Of a stretch of DNA of 64,000 nt, positions 21,861-33,183 are shown piece by piece. The number at the start of each line of letters is the position of its first letter. Position 1 is the stretch's first letter. The stretch is from Dactylorhiza incarnata. Taxonomy: Eukaryota; Streptophyta; Magnoliopsida; Asparagales; Orchidaceae. The translations under genes and the position numbers were made by a program. The DNA lies in NCBI GenBank assembly GCA_033032865.1, contig JAWHQI010000004.1, positions 26,456,001 to 26,520,000 of the forward strand, in the 5' to 3' direction. The notes under the pieces were generated by a model. The model was given only the letters and a program-made list of their open reading frames with translations. It was not told where the DNA came from and searched no databases.

Positions 21861-22880
21861 ATGTTATCTCAATTGGCCGCCAAAGTTGCCGAGCTTCAAA
21901 ATAAAGTCAATCTTTTGGAAGCCGTACGAAAGCGCCAAGTTAATTATAATTTTTGTGGAGCACCGCATCGAAGTGAGGATTGTTATATTAATTTTTACTC
22001 TCAAAATTTTTCTTGTGGAAATAATTTTGAGTTTATTTATGAAAATAATTATTCAAACTTTGATGAAAATAATTCATCTAGTTTTCATGCGAATGATTTT
22101 TCCGATTCTAATAATATTTCTTCTTGCTCCGATATTAATTATTCATGGTGGCAAGATCACCCGGATAGTTTTCGGTGCGATGAAGGAAATTCAGTCAATC
22201 AAGATTTTCATTCCTCCTCTTTTACCCCACAAAATTCTTTTTCTTCTACTCTTGGGTATTCTCCAGATTCTATTTATCAAAATTTAAATATTTATACCCA
22301 AGCTCAAGAAGAACTTCTTTACCACGAATTTAAAAGAGTCATGGAGACACCGGACGAAATTGATGAAGAACATGTTTCTTCACCTTCTCCGCCCGAATCT
22401 CCTCCTATTTTTCATGAATTTTCTCTCTCGCCAATTATTCACTTTGAAAGTGAAATTCATGAAAATATTGTGTCTCATGAATTTAGTCCACTTGGAATTT
22501 CAAATAAATTTTTGGATACGAATTTTATTTTTGAAAATGAACAACCGGAGCTTAATCATGTGTTTTCACAAGAAACCCCTCCTTGTGAAATATTTTCTGA
22601 CTCGCTTAATTTTGATTCTTTTTCTTCTAACGATTTTCATGTAGAGGATGAGCCGGTGCAACCAAACGTCTTCACCGATCCATTTGCCGCTCATCTCCAG
22701 CAATCCAAATTACCTAAGGTATGTATAGGTAATTTGGATTCACAATTTCGCGCTAACGGAAAACAAAAGAATCAGGATTATAGCGGAGGAGTCGTCGGGC
22801 AACAGTTTTCGGCATTTTCACCTCAGCGTGAATTAAGGGAGTTGCCTGTGCATTTTCAATTTGAATATCCTTTTAGCTAA
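21861..22880 (+). CDS. unclassified ORF with zinc-knuckle remnant, gag-derived
   Basis: 339 codons from ATG 21861 to TAA 22878-22880, uninterrupted. The N-terminus MLSQLAAKVAELQNKVNLLE is a short coiled coil. FCGAPHRSEDC resembles a CCHC knuckle (CxxCGxxHxxxxC) that lost its first Cys. The rest is an acidic, Asn/Ser/Phe-rich, low-complexity region (NNFEFIYENNYSNFDENNSS). This recalls the short gag-like ORF of non-autonomous Athila/Tat relatives. An intact frame in an otherwise decayed neighbourhood suggests recent activity or selection. I do not assign a function beyond a possible RNA-binding remnant. Confidence 0.65.
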   Translation: MLSQLAAKVAELQNKVNLLEAVRKRQVNYNFCGAPHRSEDCYINFYSQNFSCGNNFEFIYENNYSNFDENNSSSFHANDFSDSNNISSCSDINYSWWQDHPDSFRCDEGNSVNQDFHSSSFTPQNSFSSTLGYSPDSIYQNLNIYTQAQEELLYHEFKRVMETPDEIDEEHVSSPSPPESPPIFHEFSLSPIIHFESEIHENIVSHEFSPLGISNKFLDTNFIFENEQPELNHVFSQETPPCEIFSDSLNFDSFSSNDFHVEDEPVQPNVFTDPFAAHLQQSKLPKVCIGNLDSQFRANGKQKNQDYSGGVVGQQFSAFSPQRELRELPVHFQFEYPFS

Positions 22881-22883
22881 CCC

Positions 22884-22908
22884 TTAACGTCTAGCTAAAA
22901 GACGTTAA
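22884..22908 (+). other. hairpin after the ORF
   Basis: TTAACGTCT and AGACGTTAA, a perfect 9-bp stem with a 7-nt loop, four bases after the stop codon. Followed by AAAGCGCTC and GGGAGGCACCCC, a string I associate with Athila/Tat elements. Confidence 0.7.
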
Positions 22909-24285
22909 ACAAAGCGCTCTTGGGAGGCACCCCTTGCTTATCTTTATATTTTTGCTATTTTTCTTTTATTTTATGCATTTTCTTTTCCTGTTTGGCCTTT
23001 TCATTCTTATTTATAAACATTGGAGACAATGTTTATCTTTAAGTATGGGGGGGTGTTCTCTAATGTTTATTTTTATAAAAAAATCAAAAAAAAAATTGAA
23101 AACATGTTAAAAAATTGTTTCTTTGTTTTCTGTTGCAATTTTGATTTAAAAATATGAAAAATACAAAAAAATATTGTTTTATTTTAAAATGTTTAAAAAA
23201 CTTATAAAAAAAACTATTTTTCCAATAAGATAAATTTTGTAATATTAAAATTCTCCAAACTTTATTTATGCAAAATTAATTTTAATTATGAGTTGTCTTT
23301 ATAGGTTTTTTTTAAGAGTTTTCTTTTTATGAATTTTTAAATCATATATTTCTCTTCAAAATATGTTAGATTTAATTTTTAGATGAATTTGATTTAATGA
23401 GTCTTTCATTATTTTGATTTGTTTAGAATATTTCTTAGTTTTACTTTCTCTATTTAAAATATCGTAATTCAATTTTGTAGTAATTGTGTTAAATATCTTT
23501 AGATTTTACTTATATTAACTTGAACTCATAGTTTCTTATAGATTGCTCAATTTATTTTCTATGCTCTTAAAATATTTCTTTGGAATTTTCGTAGCCTTCA
23601 AACCCTAGCCCTTCCCCTACCTTTTTGTTTAACCCTTTTATTCGGCATATAAAAAAAATATTTGAAAAGATCATATGTCATGGAAATGAGAGGATAAAAT
23701 TTATCATTCCTAAACATATGCACCCAAATTAGTAAAAGATTATATGGCATGGAGTTGAGAGGATAAAATTCATCACTCCTAAACATATACATTTGGGATA
23801 TAAAAAAAAAAAGAAGAAATTAAAAAAAGATGGAAATGAGAGGATAAAATTCATCATTTCCTATATGCAAAGTAACTTCTTCAATGCCAACTTTACCCCA
23901 ATTAGCCAAGTTTATTTGCTTATCCTAAGATATTTTTGAGAGAGCATAGTTAATATTTTGTAGTTTTCTAAAAGTTTCTAATGATGTTTAAGGTTTCTAT
24001 AATTTTAATCTTGGTTATTTTACTTAATTCAATGCAATTTTGTTTATGAAGATTTAGTTAGAGAATTTTGAAACTAATATTTATTCTACTCATCTCACTT
24101 TATGAATTATAAATTATTTCTTATAAATCTGAATTTTAATTTCTTAACTTATTTTGAGATGAGTTTTATAAGATTTGGAGTACATAATTAGAAGTAAATC
24201 TTTTTGGAAATGTCCTATAAATTCTTCTCGTACTTATAAATTAGTTTTTGCTCTGGAATAGCAAAAGCTTAAGTATGGGGGTATT
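22909..24285 (+). other. AT-rich 3' internal region with two polypurine-like tracts
   Basis: No protein seen. AAGTATGGGGG occurs at about 23041-23052 and again at 24271-24281, the second directly before the 3' LTR and thus the functional primer; the first is an upstream duplicate. The middle carries the repeat at 23665-23860. Confidence 0.75.
23665..23860 (+). repeat. TGAGAGGATAAAATTCATCA repeat, three copies
   Basis: Units of about 75-95 bp, each with GAGAGGATAAAATT(C/T)ATCA and, in two of them, CCTAAACATATGC-like tails, separated by A-rich spacers. Confidence 0.82.
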
Positions 24286-25737
24286 TGATAGTGCATTATT
24301 TATAGTTATTTTTATATAGTATTTTAGTAGTAATTAATTAGTTTTTAAATAATTTTAGTTTAATATATATCTAATTCGCTTTATTTTGTGTTTTTAGGTA
24401 ATCTGGGGCTGCTAATAGCAAATTTAAGCTCACAGCCATGTTCAGGGGAAAGAATGAAACAAGTATGCAAAAATCTTCAGTACACGCCCTCGGTCACGGC
24501 CATGACCAAGGGCGTGACTTCAAGTCACGGCCATGACTCAACCCAGCCATCTTACATCTGCCAGATCATGCCGCCAGCCCAATTTAGTATTACACGCCCT
24601 CGGTCACGTCCATGACCAAGGGCGTGACATCAAGTCACGGCCATGACTCAACCCAGCCATCTTCTAGCTGCCATAACATGCCGTCACATCATTTCCAACC
24701 TACACGCCCCAGGTCACGGGCGTGACTCTATGTCACGACCATGACCTAGGGGGTGACCCTTCCCGCAACTGCCAGAATAACTCCAGATCACGCCGTTTCA
24801 AGATTCGGTCAAGTCACGCCCTCTGTCACGGGCGTGACTCCATGTCACGGCCATGACCTAGGGGGTGACCCTTCCCGCAACTGCCAGAATAACTCCAGAT
24901 CGCGCTGTTTCCCGCTGTTTCCAGATTCGGTCAAGTCACGCCCTAGGTCACGGGGGTGACCGAGGCCGTGACCCGTCGAGATGATTAATTTTGGCGGTTT
25001 TTCTTCCCCAACGTTCCCGGGCTTTCAAGAAGCAATTACGCAGCTTACACGCCCTTGGTCACGGCCGTGACCAAGGGCGTGACTAATTTTCTGCCTATAA
25101 AAGCCAGCTACTGCCAAAGCTTTAGTTTAAGAATTATTACGATCCACTTTTGATTTTTCTCGATTGATCTCATATTGCCGGTATATGAATATCAATTCTT
25201 GATCCATTTTCTAGTGATCGAGAGATTCATGAATTTGTGTAGATCATTCATTAGTGGAAAGAGTTGCATGCATTCCTCGAGAGAGGGTGACACAAATCTT
25301 CCGGATTGGAGTCAAATCCAATAGTGGGGCTCACCGCATAAAGCAAGCTTAGGGGTTTCGACTGGCCGAGGGGTCTTAATCGATCAAGCTAAGGTTAGGT
25401 GGTAGTTCTCTCGAGAGAGGCTCTACCATATTTTGGGAACCTCCACGGTCGAATTATTCTATCGCTTTTGGTTATGAATTTAGATTTTACAATTTATTTA
25501 ACTCAAGAAGGATTTCCGATCAAATGCTCTTTTCTTTCTTTTTCTTTTTATTATTCTAAAAATCTTCTTAAATCTAGATAAAATAATATTAATTTGCGTG
25601 AGTAGAAGTAATCAACAACCCCGTGGAATACGACACTTGATATTTATTTCTAAATATCCTATACTATGAATGATAGGTGCTCTTGCCTATAGTTCGTAGA
25701 ATTTGGAGAAATTTTATATCCTAAATTTTACGTATCA
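24286..25737 (+). repeat. 3' LTR of the tRNA-Asp-primed element, with internal deletion
   Basis: 1452 bp. Identical in order to the 5' LTR but lacks the equivalent of 20819-21081; the junction is CTGCCAAAG/CTTTAG near 25119. The lost segment starts about 16 bp after the TATA box, at or near the expected transcription start. Confidence 0.94.
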
Positions 25738-25742
25738 GTCTT

Positions 25743-26941
25743 CCTTATACAGATGATGAACAAGAGGAATTCCTTATGGATCTAAGAGAATAAATCGACA
25801 AGGAATTCCTTATGGATCCAAGAGAAGAAATCGAAGAGGAATTCCTTATGGATCCAAGAGAAGAAATCGATGAGGACTCATGCTTGGAGGAAGAAAAATA
25901 CAACGTCACAATGTTGGACTCATTTGTTGGCAACACATCAAGCAAAAGAGAAGACGGAAACTATAGCAATGTAAGAAAATCTAAATCTTCTCTTTTTGTA
26001 ATAAATTCTATTTCTACTTCTCGTATGCTTAAAATTGCTAAATGTAAAATTTTAAAGTTAAAAATTGCTAATTCCAAATTATGTTTAGAAAATAAATCTT
26101 TAAAAGCAAACGATAAAGTAGAAACAAATATTGATGTGTTAAATTCTATTCCATGCTCTTTAGTTACAATTCCTACTCCTTGTTTTGATTGCAATTTATT
26201 TATAGAAAAATTCAAGGAAATTGAAAAAGGCTCTTAATTTCTAAAAGGCATAATGAAAAATTGATAGTTGAAAATGATGCTTTAACTTGTAAGTTAAAAC
26301 AATTAAAATCTTTTGTTGAAAAATTTCAAATGTCACCTAATGAATTTCATCATAAGATTTTGAATAACAAGGATAAATTAAGTTACAAAATCATTTCTAA
26401 AAATGACCATTTTCACACATTAAATCAAAAGGAGTTTAGTTTCAAAAAGAATTATGATCCTCATAAAATTCTTAAGAGTTACTATTATAAGTCTCAATAT
26501 ATTTTCAATCATGACTCAAATTTAAAAACTCCTTTTCATGAAAATCAAACTATAAAATATTATCCTTCATATTATAAGAGTATGTTTATAAGAAAGAGTG
26601 GAAATGAAAATCATCAAAATAATAATCAATCTTTTAAAACATATTGTAACCCACTTTTTCAACAATCACTTCTTAAGAAAGACAATCACTCTTATAAATT
26701 TTCAAAGAATCCATGTAATAAAATTCATTATGATTATCAACATCAATCTATTTTGAAAAATAACTTGAACAATTATAAATCACAAATGAATTATTTTTCA
26801 AACAAATATAATCTTATAAAGATGTCACATAATCATAACATGAATTTAAAAGAAAAACAACCAAAGTATGAATGGAGGCCCAAAATTAAAAACGAAACAC
26901 TAACTCCACTTGTGAAGGCCCATTCATCACTATTTTCCTAA
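25743..26941 (+). pseudogene. copia gag-like protein, C-terminal part
   Basis: Resumes in phase with 19979 as PYTDDEQEEFLMD. TAA at 25791-25793 follows, then repeats of EEFLMDPREEID, and Leu/Ile heptad-like segments (LKIAKCKILKLKIANSKL). A frameshift in the A5 run near 26224-26228 leads into IVENDALTCKLKQLKSFVEK, an Asn/Lys/Tyr-rich region and KYEWRPK. After a TAA, GPLWIPK resembles the end of copia gag just before protease. No zinc knuckle is found. No pol follows. The strong A/T codon bias differs from the neighbouring SIRE genes. Confidence 0.7.
25767..25872 (+). repeat. 36-bp coding tandem repeat, three copies
   Basis: Three copies of a 36-bp unit containing GAATTCCTTATGGATC and encoding EEFLMDPREEID-type 12-residue repeats. 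A single G-to-T change gives a stop in the first copy. Confidence 0.85.
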
Positions 26942-28924
26942 AAGCCATCACGATGTATTGGGGTACCCAAAGGAACCATCCCACATGGTCCACTTTGGAT
27001 ACCTAAATCTCCTATTAATTAGTATCCAATCATTTGCATGAAGTAGAAATAATTAAAAATGAAATATCAATACTCTACTTCATGATATGCTTATTGTCTC
27101 TTTTCTTTTGTTTATTTTATATTTTTTTAAACAAACATGCTATGATCACTTTATATATCATGAAATATGACTTTCATATATTAAGCCTAATGTTTATCAA
27201 ATCAAATTTGAATCAAAATTGAACATTAAGTCATATATTTTTTAAAGTGATCCATCTCTCATCTTAAATTGTTTAAATATATCCTTTTAAATCCTTTGCC
27301 CATCAATGTCTTGAATTAACATTATCATTTGAATATAAAATTATTTTCAAGACTAATGAAATTATTTTAAAAAAATATATATATGGATTTAAATGGTTTA
27401 TTAAAGGGCTTAAGCTAAAAATTAAAATGCGCAATGTTTTGATTATTTTTCTATTTGTTGCATTTGATAGCCCTTATAATGAAAAATATTATCAAATAAA
27501 ATTGAAAACAAAAATTCATTTAAACGCATGTTTAATCTTTCAAAAATGCGAGTTTACGATCAAAACTTCAAACATCCATATCTTTTGATCCGCTCGCCTG
27601 ATTTTCGCGTTTAATATATTTTCGGAAAGAGCACAAAAATCTCCATCCAACGGCAAACTAGGCTTGCTCATTTGAGTTCTTTTGGTGATGTTAACTTGCC
27701 CAATTTCAACTCCATTTTAAAAGCTATCTTAGTTTGCTTGATTTGGAAATTTCTGTGTTTGTGGATTTTTCATCACATGCTATCCTTAGTATAATTATTT
27801 CATATATTAATTTAAATATTATGTGTGTGATGTGTGTCACCAATGTTTGCATGTAATTTAGACCTTAGAATCATCTTGTATCATTAAGATCAAATCAAAA
27901 GTTTAATCATTTCATTCTAGGTCTAAAGAAAATTAATTTGAAAATTTCTCATATTACATGCAACATTATCTCCATTAAATCATATGTAATAACATTGCAT
28001 TCAAACTCATCATCCTAGCATCACTTCTTGGTTTATGCTTAAATTTATATGCTAGGTATAACATTTACAATGTTATTAAAATATCATGATAACTATGTGA
28101 TTTGAAATTATATAGAATACTAAAATTCCAACAACCACATAGTTTATGGAGTAATCATTAGAATATTTATGAATATTGTTTCATGAATCATATATTATCA
28201 TGCAAAACCAAAGATCAATAAATTTAATTATTGAAATCAATCTTATAAAATTCAAAAAAACTTTATATATATGATCTTTGTCTTTTATATGATTGGATGA
28301 TCATCATTTTTCTAGACTTACAAATCAATCACGTTCTTTCAAAAAAAATCACTATATCACTATATCATAAGTCTAGAAGGATTAGAATTCTCATACATCA
28401 TGATGATCTAACATATATTCTATGCAAAAATTCTCTTTAATCATAAATCATAATTCATGTTCTATCAAGACTTGTCTCAAATCGATAATAGGAATTATGA
28501 ATCTTATGATAAAAATTATGAATAATGTTTTCTTTACATTATTTGATGTATTGATTTGCTTTAATAGTGATTGCATGTATCTCTCATATCTGTAGACTCT
28601 AGAATCAACTTTGTAATGAAAGTATAAATCAAACTAAATCATCACTCCATTCTAGATCTATAATTTGAAATTCTATTTTGGAATACATGCAATATTAATA
28701 TTAATCTTATGACATGACATTAAACCCAAAATTCATCATACTAGCTTTATCACTTATTGAATATTAGTAATTGTGCTAGTTATCACATATCGTCATCTCA
28801 TAAAAGTAGAAAAACTATGCGGCTTTATAACTCATCACATTAAACAAAACCCATAGTTTATAAATCAACCCATAGTTTAAAAGCTTAGGTTGTCCAAAGA
28901 TTATTCAACTTTGACTTCACATCT

Positions 28925-29160
28925 CACAATAGCGGGGGCGTAGGGTTGTATACATTAGAGACCTAACCTCTAAGTCATGTCTTGTCCTTAACCAGGGAGA
29001 GTTCCAGTGGGGCCTTGCGAGGCACTGGGGGGAAAGAGTGCTAGGTTGAGCGTTCTCTAGTGTGTGCATATGGGAGTAACACCCCAACCTACGGCATGCG
29101 TGCAACTCCTCATGCCCATCCGTCACTTAGTACGGGGCTAGGGTGTAGACATTTAGTCGG
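28925..29160. other. GC-rich island in the AT-rich spacer
   Basis: A sharply bounded stretch of clearly higher GC content, with runs such as AGCGGGGGCG and GGCACTGGGGGG. I recognise no domain or known RNA. It could be captured DNA or a structured RNA element. Confidence 0.5.
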
Positions 29161-29472
29161 GGTAGTATTTAATCTTAGGACATACTTATATTACTCTTTG
29201 CATGATCATTTTATTTACTTATCACTTTAATCATGCATATTTTGGGTTGTTAAATAAATAATGTCCTCTTGTGTTTGCATAATTTATCTTTTTGAGCTTA
29301 AATGTTCTTTTGTAAAACACATGTATTTGAAAAAGCTAAAGTTTCATGCCAATTTGATCCACCTAGAGATCTCCAAAAATTCTGAACTTTCAGCATGGAA
29401 CTACTCTAAGGACACTTAATCAAAATCTAAAATAAAAAATTTAAAATTCTCAAAAAATCACGTACTGTTTGC

Positions 29473-29530
29473 CGCGCTATCACTAGCGTCGGCGCTAGCG
29501 TGGGTTTGTGAATTTTTTTATTTATAAAAT
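29473..29530 (+). promoter_or_regulatory. isolated LTR-type motif and TATA-like box inside the element
   Basis: CGCTATCACTAGCG and GGCGCTAGCG occur together at about 29474-29501, matching the words of the LTR array, and TATAAAAT follows at 29523-29530. TATA-like strings are common in such AT-rich DNA, so only the GC-rich motif is notable. Confidence 0.4.
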
Positions 29531-29614
29531 TTCTAAATATCCTTAAAAATATTTTAGTCTATATGTACTACTTAGTTTTTGTATTTCTGACATTTGCTAT
29601 TTTTGGTTTTATTC

Positions 29615-29795
29615 ATATTATGAAAAATCAACTACAAAAGTTCAAAATTCAAAAAATACAAAAATATGTTTTTGAAAAATCAACTACAAAAGTTCAAAAT
29701 TCAAAAAATACAAAAATATGTTTTTGTTATTTTTGTTTTATTCATATTATGAAAAATCTACTACAAAAATTCAAAATTCAAAAATTACAAATTTT
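29615..29795 (+). repeat. AT-rich direct repeat, three copies
   Basis: A unit containing CTACAAAAGTTCAAAATTC and ATACAAAAATATGTTTTTG is present three times with small changes. Confidence 0.8.
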
Positions 29796-31216
29796 TTTTT
29801 TGATTTTCTGTTTTTATTTGATTTAAAAAATGATAAAAAAAACTGTATGATCTTTATTGCTAATATCAAGCATGAATGAATCCTATTATTTAGAATTATT
29901 TACAATGTTAAAATTTATTCCTTGAAATTACTATGAACATTGTTTTTGTTTATCATGCTTTGATATATCTATTTAAAGTGCATCAATTGTATTGAAAAAT
30001 GTGTAGAACCAAGCTTAGCATGCCTCTAAGTATGAGTAAATGTTTTATGATTGATAATGATACATTTCACTCACTTATTTTGGTAATCAACATGTGTGTC
30101 TAAATCTAAAAATGCTTGCTTGTGTATTGTATTTGTACAATGAATTAAAACTTGCATAAGTTTATTGCCTACACTAATTTGAATTGCAATTATGAAATTT
30201 AGAAAAGTGGTTAAGTTAAAAATTTTGGTTTGCAAAACAAGTGTATTCGGAGAATGTTGTCTCACAAATGTGAACAAAAAATTATATATGTAGACAAATA
30301 TAACTCCACCAAGCACTACTTGAACCTCCTGATAAGTCTTCATAAGCATTGTGAGGTTGAGCGCCTTGGAAAGAATAGTAAAGTTACTTGTGCAAACCTT
30401 GGTAATTACACCACTTTGCTTAAAAAAAATTATGTGCATTAAAAGTGTGTGAAAGTAATTTATTTGTGTTTTATTGTGCACTTTACTTTACTTATGTCTT
30501 GTATTTTGATGATTTAAAGCAATTGTTAACATTGCCCAAAATACACTTATGTGCACATCATTATCTTTCATAACACTTCTTCTCATGAGTATTGGATTCT
30601 AATGCTTTATCTATACTACTCTTTATATAAGAAATGCACTAGATAACCTAGCATGATCTCTACAATGTTTTGGTATTTCTTGAACTTAGAATTAAGTAAC
30701 ATTGTAGTTTAATCTCTCTTTGATATGTTCATTTCATGCTTGGTATTTTTATGAAAAACTTTGAGATTTCAAAAAGGTTAAAACATCTTTCAACTTTGAA
30801 CTAAAACTCATATTTCTACTTATGCTTTTCATGCTTACAAAAAAATGTTTATTATAATCTCTTATATATGCTACGCTTAAACTCTTTATCATTATTTATA
30901 TTTTGAAAAGCTCAATCATGATATATTAATGCCTCCTTACTACCCTCACCCCACCTTCTTTTGATAATACCAAAAGGGGGAGATTAATTGAAGAAATCTA
31001 TATAGGAGAAATATAGATAAATAAGGGGAGACTAATTCATGAAATCTATCATTTATGGGGAGTAACACATAAATTGCATTTATGTAGGGGGAGCATTAAG
31101 TCGGGGGGAGTATGCACATTATCATGCATATCATTTACTACAGTTGCACTTTTATCTTGCTTATCTTATCTATAAACACTATTGTTGATTTCTTGCTTAG
31201 ATGATTTGTTATTATC

Positions 31217-31229
31217 AAAAGGGGGAGAT
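31217..31229 (+). other. polypurine tract
   Basis: AAAAGGGGGAGAT directly before the 3' LTR at 31230. Confidence 0.88.
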
Positions 31230-32485
31230 TGTTGGACAGGTGTGTCACATGCTTTTGTTTGAGAATAACAAATCACATATTGTATTTGATATTGCTTGTA
31301 GTGTGTTTATAGTGTGCAGGAACTATAGATGCAATACTCCACAGGTAGAAAGTAGCTTGGAACAATCTTTTGAAAGGAGCAGCGCTACCGCCAGCGCTAT
31401 CGCCAGCGCTATCGCTACCGCCAGGCGCTATCTCGAGTTCCTGCACAGCGACGGTTTCGCAACCGCTACCGCTACCACTATCGCCAGCGCTACCGCTATC
31501 GCTACTGCCAGGCGCTATCTCCAGTTCATGCACAGCGCCACGCCGCCGACGGTTTCGCAACCGCTCCACACGAACGCTACCGCAGGCGCTAGCCACTACC
31601 GCCGGCGCTAGCTCCAAGTTCTATAAATTGGAGCTTTGCTTCTCATTTTGGCTAGAGATCCCAGAGAGGTTGCTTATGCCATAATTCCAGTGTTGTTATG
31701 CTGCCGAAGATGGATCTCCCACAAAACGCTTAAGGAGAATTCTGGAGGAGGACTACGTCACGCTACATCCGAAGGACGATCGCTTCGACCTCGCTTATAC
31801 TACAACGATCCTTCATCCTCAACTCCAGAGATCTCATATAGGGAGTTTTATTATTATTTTCATTATTTCCATTCCTTACTTTTTGTAACCGTTTAGAGAA
31901 TTCGCCTTGTGTTGGCGACTAGGTCTGGGTAGGACTTAGGGGGAAATTCGCCTTGTGTTGGCGACTAGGTCTAGGTGATTAGATCTAGGGGGTGCTAGAG
32001 GCCATATCCGGGGAAGGATTGGCTAGAGCGGCTTGAGGCCATATCTGGGGAAGGATAGGCTAAAGCCAACCGGTTTGTGGGGATACAAGTCGGTATAGAA
32101 AAGGAAAAGAAATTTACTTTTGTACGCCTCCGATTTCTAGCGATATTGAAATCAAATTTTGTAAACACCTCTTTTATATAAATACAATCATGTCTTTATT
32201 TGTGTTTACTTGATTTCTCTCCTTTGACGTTATCTTTAATATATTGGTTACAAAGTTTTTCAATTCAAATTACTTTAACTAAATTGTTTATTTCAATCTC
32301 TTAATCATAAAACAATTTAGTACTTATTTCTAAAGATGAAAATTATGATATTCTCACAAATTAGCTAAATTGTTATTTTGCCTTTCTCATATTATAAAAC
32401 AATTTAGTAATTTCCATAAAATTATAAAAAGATTTTTATTCCCTTATTCACCCCCCCCCCTCTAAGGGCGTCATAAGATCCAACA
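31230..32485 (+). repeat. 3' LTR of the gag-only element
   Basis: TGTTGGACAGGTG to GATCCAACA, 1256 bp; longer than the 5' LTR mainly through extra GCGCTAYCGC units at 31375-31615. Followed by the GTAGG target duplication. Confidence 0.95.
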
Positions 32486-32490
32486 GTAGG

Positions 32491-32667
32491 CTCAGAGAGA
32501 GCATATTCCATGCCGATGGTCTCGAGCAGCTTAATGGTGCCCTGGATTTCTTCTGAGCCTTCTGAGAATCCATTCCTCACCACTTCACATCCTTCGAATA
32601 GAAGATCTTCCTTCTTTGGCGCCATATTTTTGATTCCGGAGGATTTCAGCTCAGTCGACTCGTTCAC
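32491..32667 (-). pseudogene. SIRE ORF3, N-terminal part
   Basis: Best start is the ATG at 32625-32623 (MAPKKEDLLFEGCEVVRNG), because it aligns with MPPKSSEYLYEGSELVRNG at 49246 and lies 119 bp from a TATA box; in-frame codons reach back to 32667. It reads on to EYALSEP and is cut after 32491 by the element at 18413-32485, continuing in the same frame at 18407. The N-terminus is short and basic, followed by a probably helical segment. No signal peptide is seen. Confidence 0.78.
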
Positions 32668-32743
32668 TCTTAGATGGCGTGGGGAGCACGACGGATTCTT
32701 AGGGCTAATGTAGAGAGCGTGTTAACCTTAAGATATTTGACCT

Positions 32744-32908
32744 TATTTATAGTGTCCGAGTTGGAAGTTGAAGTGTCATTTGTTAAATGTCTCACTAACT
32801 CGAGTTTAGCTGTAATGATTGAGCTTAGACCTAATTAAGAGTCCGCTGACACTTGGGTATCGTCGTAATGCAGGTCTTTTGACGATACTAATGACCATTC
32901 CGACGATA
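32744..32908 (-). promoter_or_regulatory. internal LTR-like promoter cassette before ORF3
   Basis: On the minus strand, CGTCG-type sites at 32908-32901, 32887-32880 and 32865-32858 (TATCGTCG, TATCGTCA, CGACGATA) are 21-22 bp apart. They are the same motif as in this element's LTR array. TATAAATA follows at 32751-32744, 119 bp before the ORF3 ATG. The element at 41623 has the same layout with its own motif. I infer a second promoter driving ORF3. Confidence 0.65.
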
Positions 32909-33183
32909 TGGTTTTTGGAAAATTACCTTTACAATATTAGATGAAGATGTGTTTATGTGATAAACATTAACATGGCTACCTTTACCTTGGCCTCTAAGTC
33001 TCCTTAATCCAGTGGCTCCCCTTCGATGGAATGTCCACTTATCTTTACTTCCAGCTCCCCCTTGATTAGTGCACCTTGGTATGTGGTAAGTTCTTCATAG
33101 TCCAGAGCTAAGCCTGGAGCACTTATTGTCCATTAGCCTTGTTTGCTTTTTAATACCTAAATGGACTACCCTACAAGACAGAT
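32909..33183 (-). other. short spacer between gag and the ORF3 promoter
   Basis: No coding sequence recognised. It occupies the place of the whole pol gene. It includes a purine tract (AAGGGGGAGCTGG) and a stretch like AGCCATGTTAATGTTTA that resembles the post-pol spacer of element B near 3890, so the pol deletion joins the gag end to the post-pol spacer. Confidence 0.7.

Larger units (their letters stand above)
19980..25737 (+). mobile_element. large non-autonomous LTR element primed by tRNA-Asp
   Basis: 5758 bp with LTRs at 19980-21699 and 24286-25737, TGATAGTGC starts and ACGTATCA ends, flanked by GTCTT (19975-19979, 25738-25742). The PBS matches tRNA-Asp. One ORF of 339 codons is present, with no pol. 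Primer type and the post-ORF hairpin followed by AAAGCGCTC and GGGAGGCACC recall Athila/Tat-type gypsy elements, so it is probably a LARD-like derivative of that group. Confidence 0.9.
26942..31216 (+). other. long AT-rich non-coding internal region
   Basis: About 4.3 kb with no recognisable protein. It holds a GC-richer island (28925-29160), one LTR-like CpG motif with a TATA box (29473-29530), a three-copy direct repeat (29615-29795), and several GGGGGAG purine tracts near 30975-31100. Short open frames here look incidental. Confidence 0.75.
18413..32485 (+). mobile_element. gag-only, non-autonomous copia-type element
   Basis: LTRs at 18413-19609 and 31230-32485 with TGTTGGAC starts and GATCCAACA ends, flanked by GTAGG (18408-18412, 32486-32490). 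It has an initiator-Met PBS and a polypurine tract. The internal region encodes only a gag-like protein and then about 4.3 kb of AT-rich non-coding sequence; no protease, integrase or RT was seen. It inserted in ORF3 of the SIRE derivative and was itself hit by the element at 19980. Confidence 0.93.

Noticed and set aside
28917..29126. Minus-strand 69-codon frame in the GC-rich island
   Set aside because: No recognisable domain and no start or codon signal. GC-rich DNA gives chance frames.
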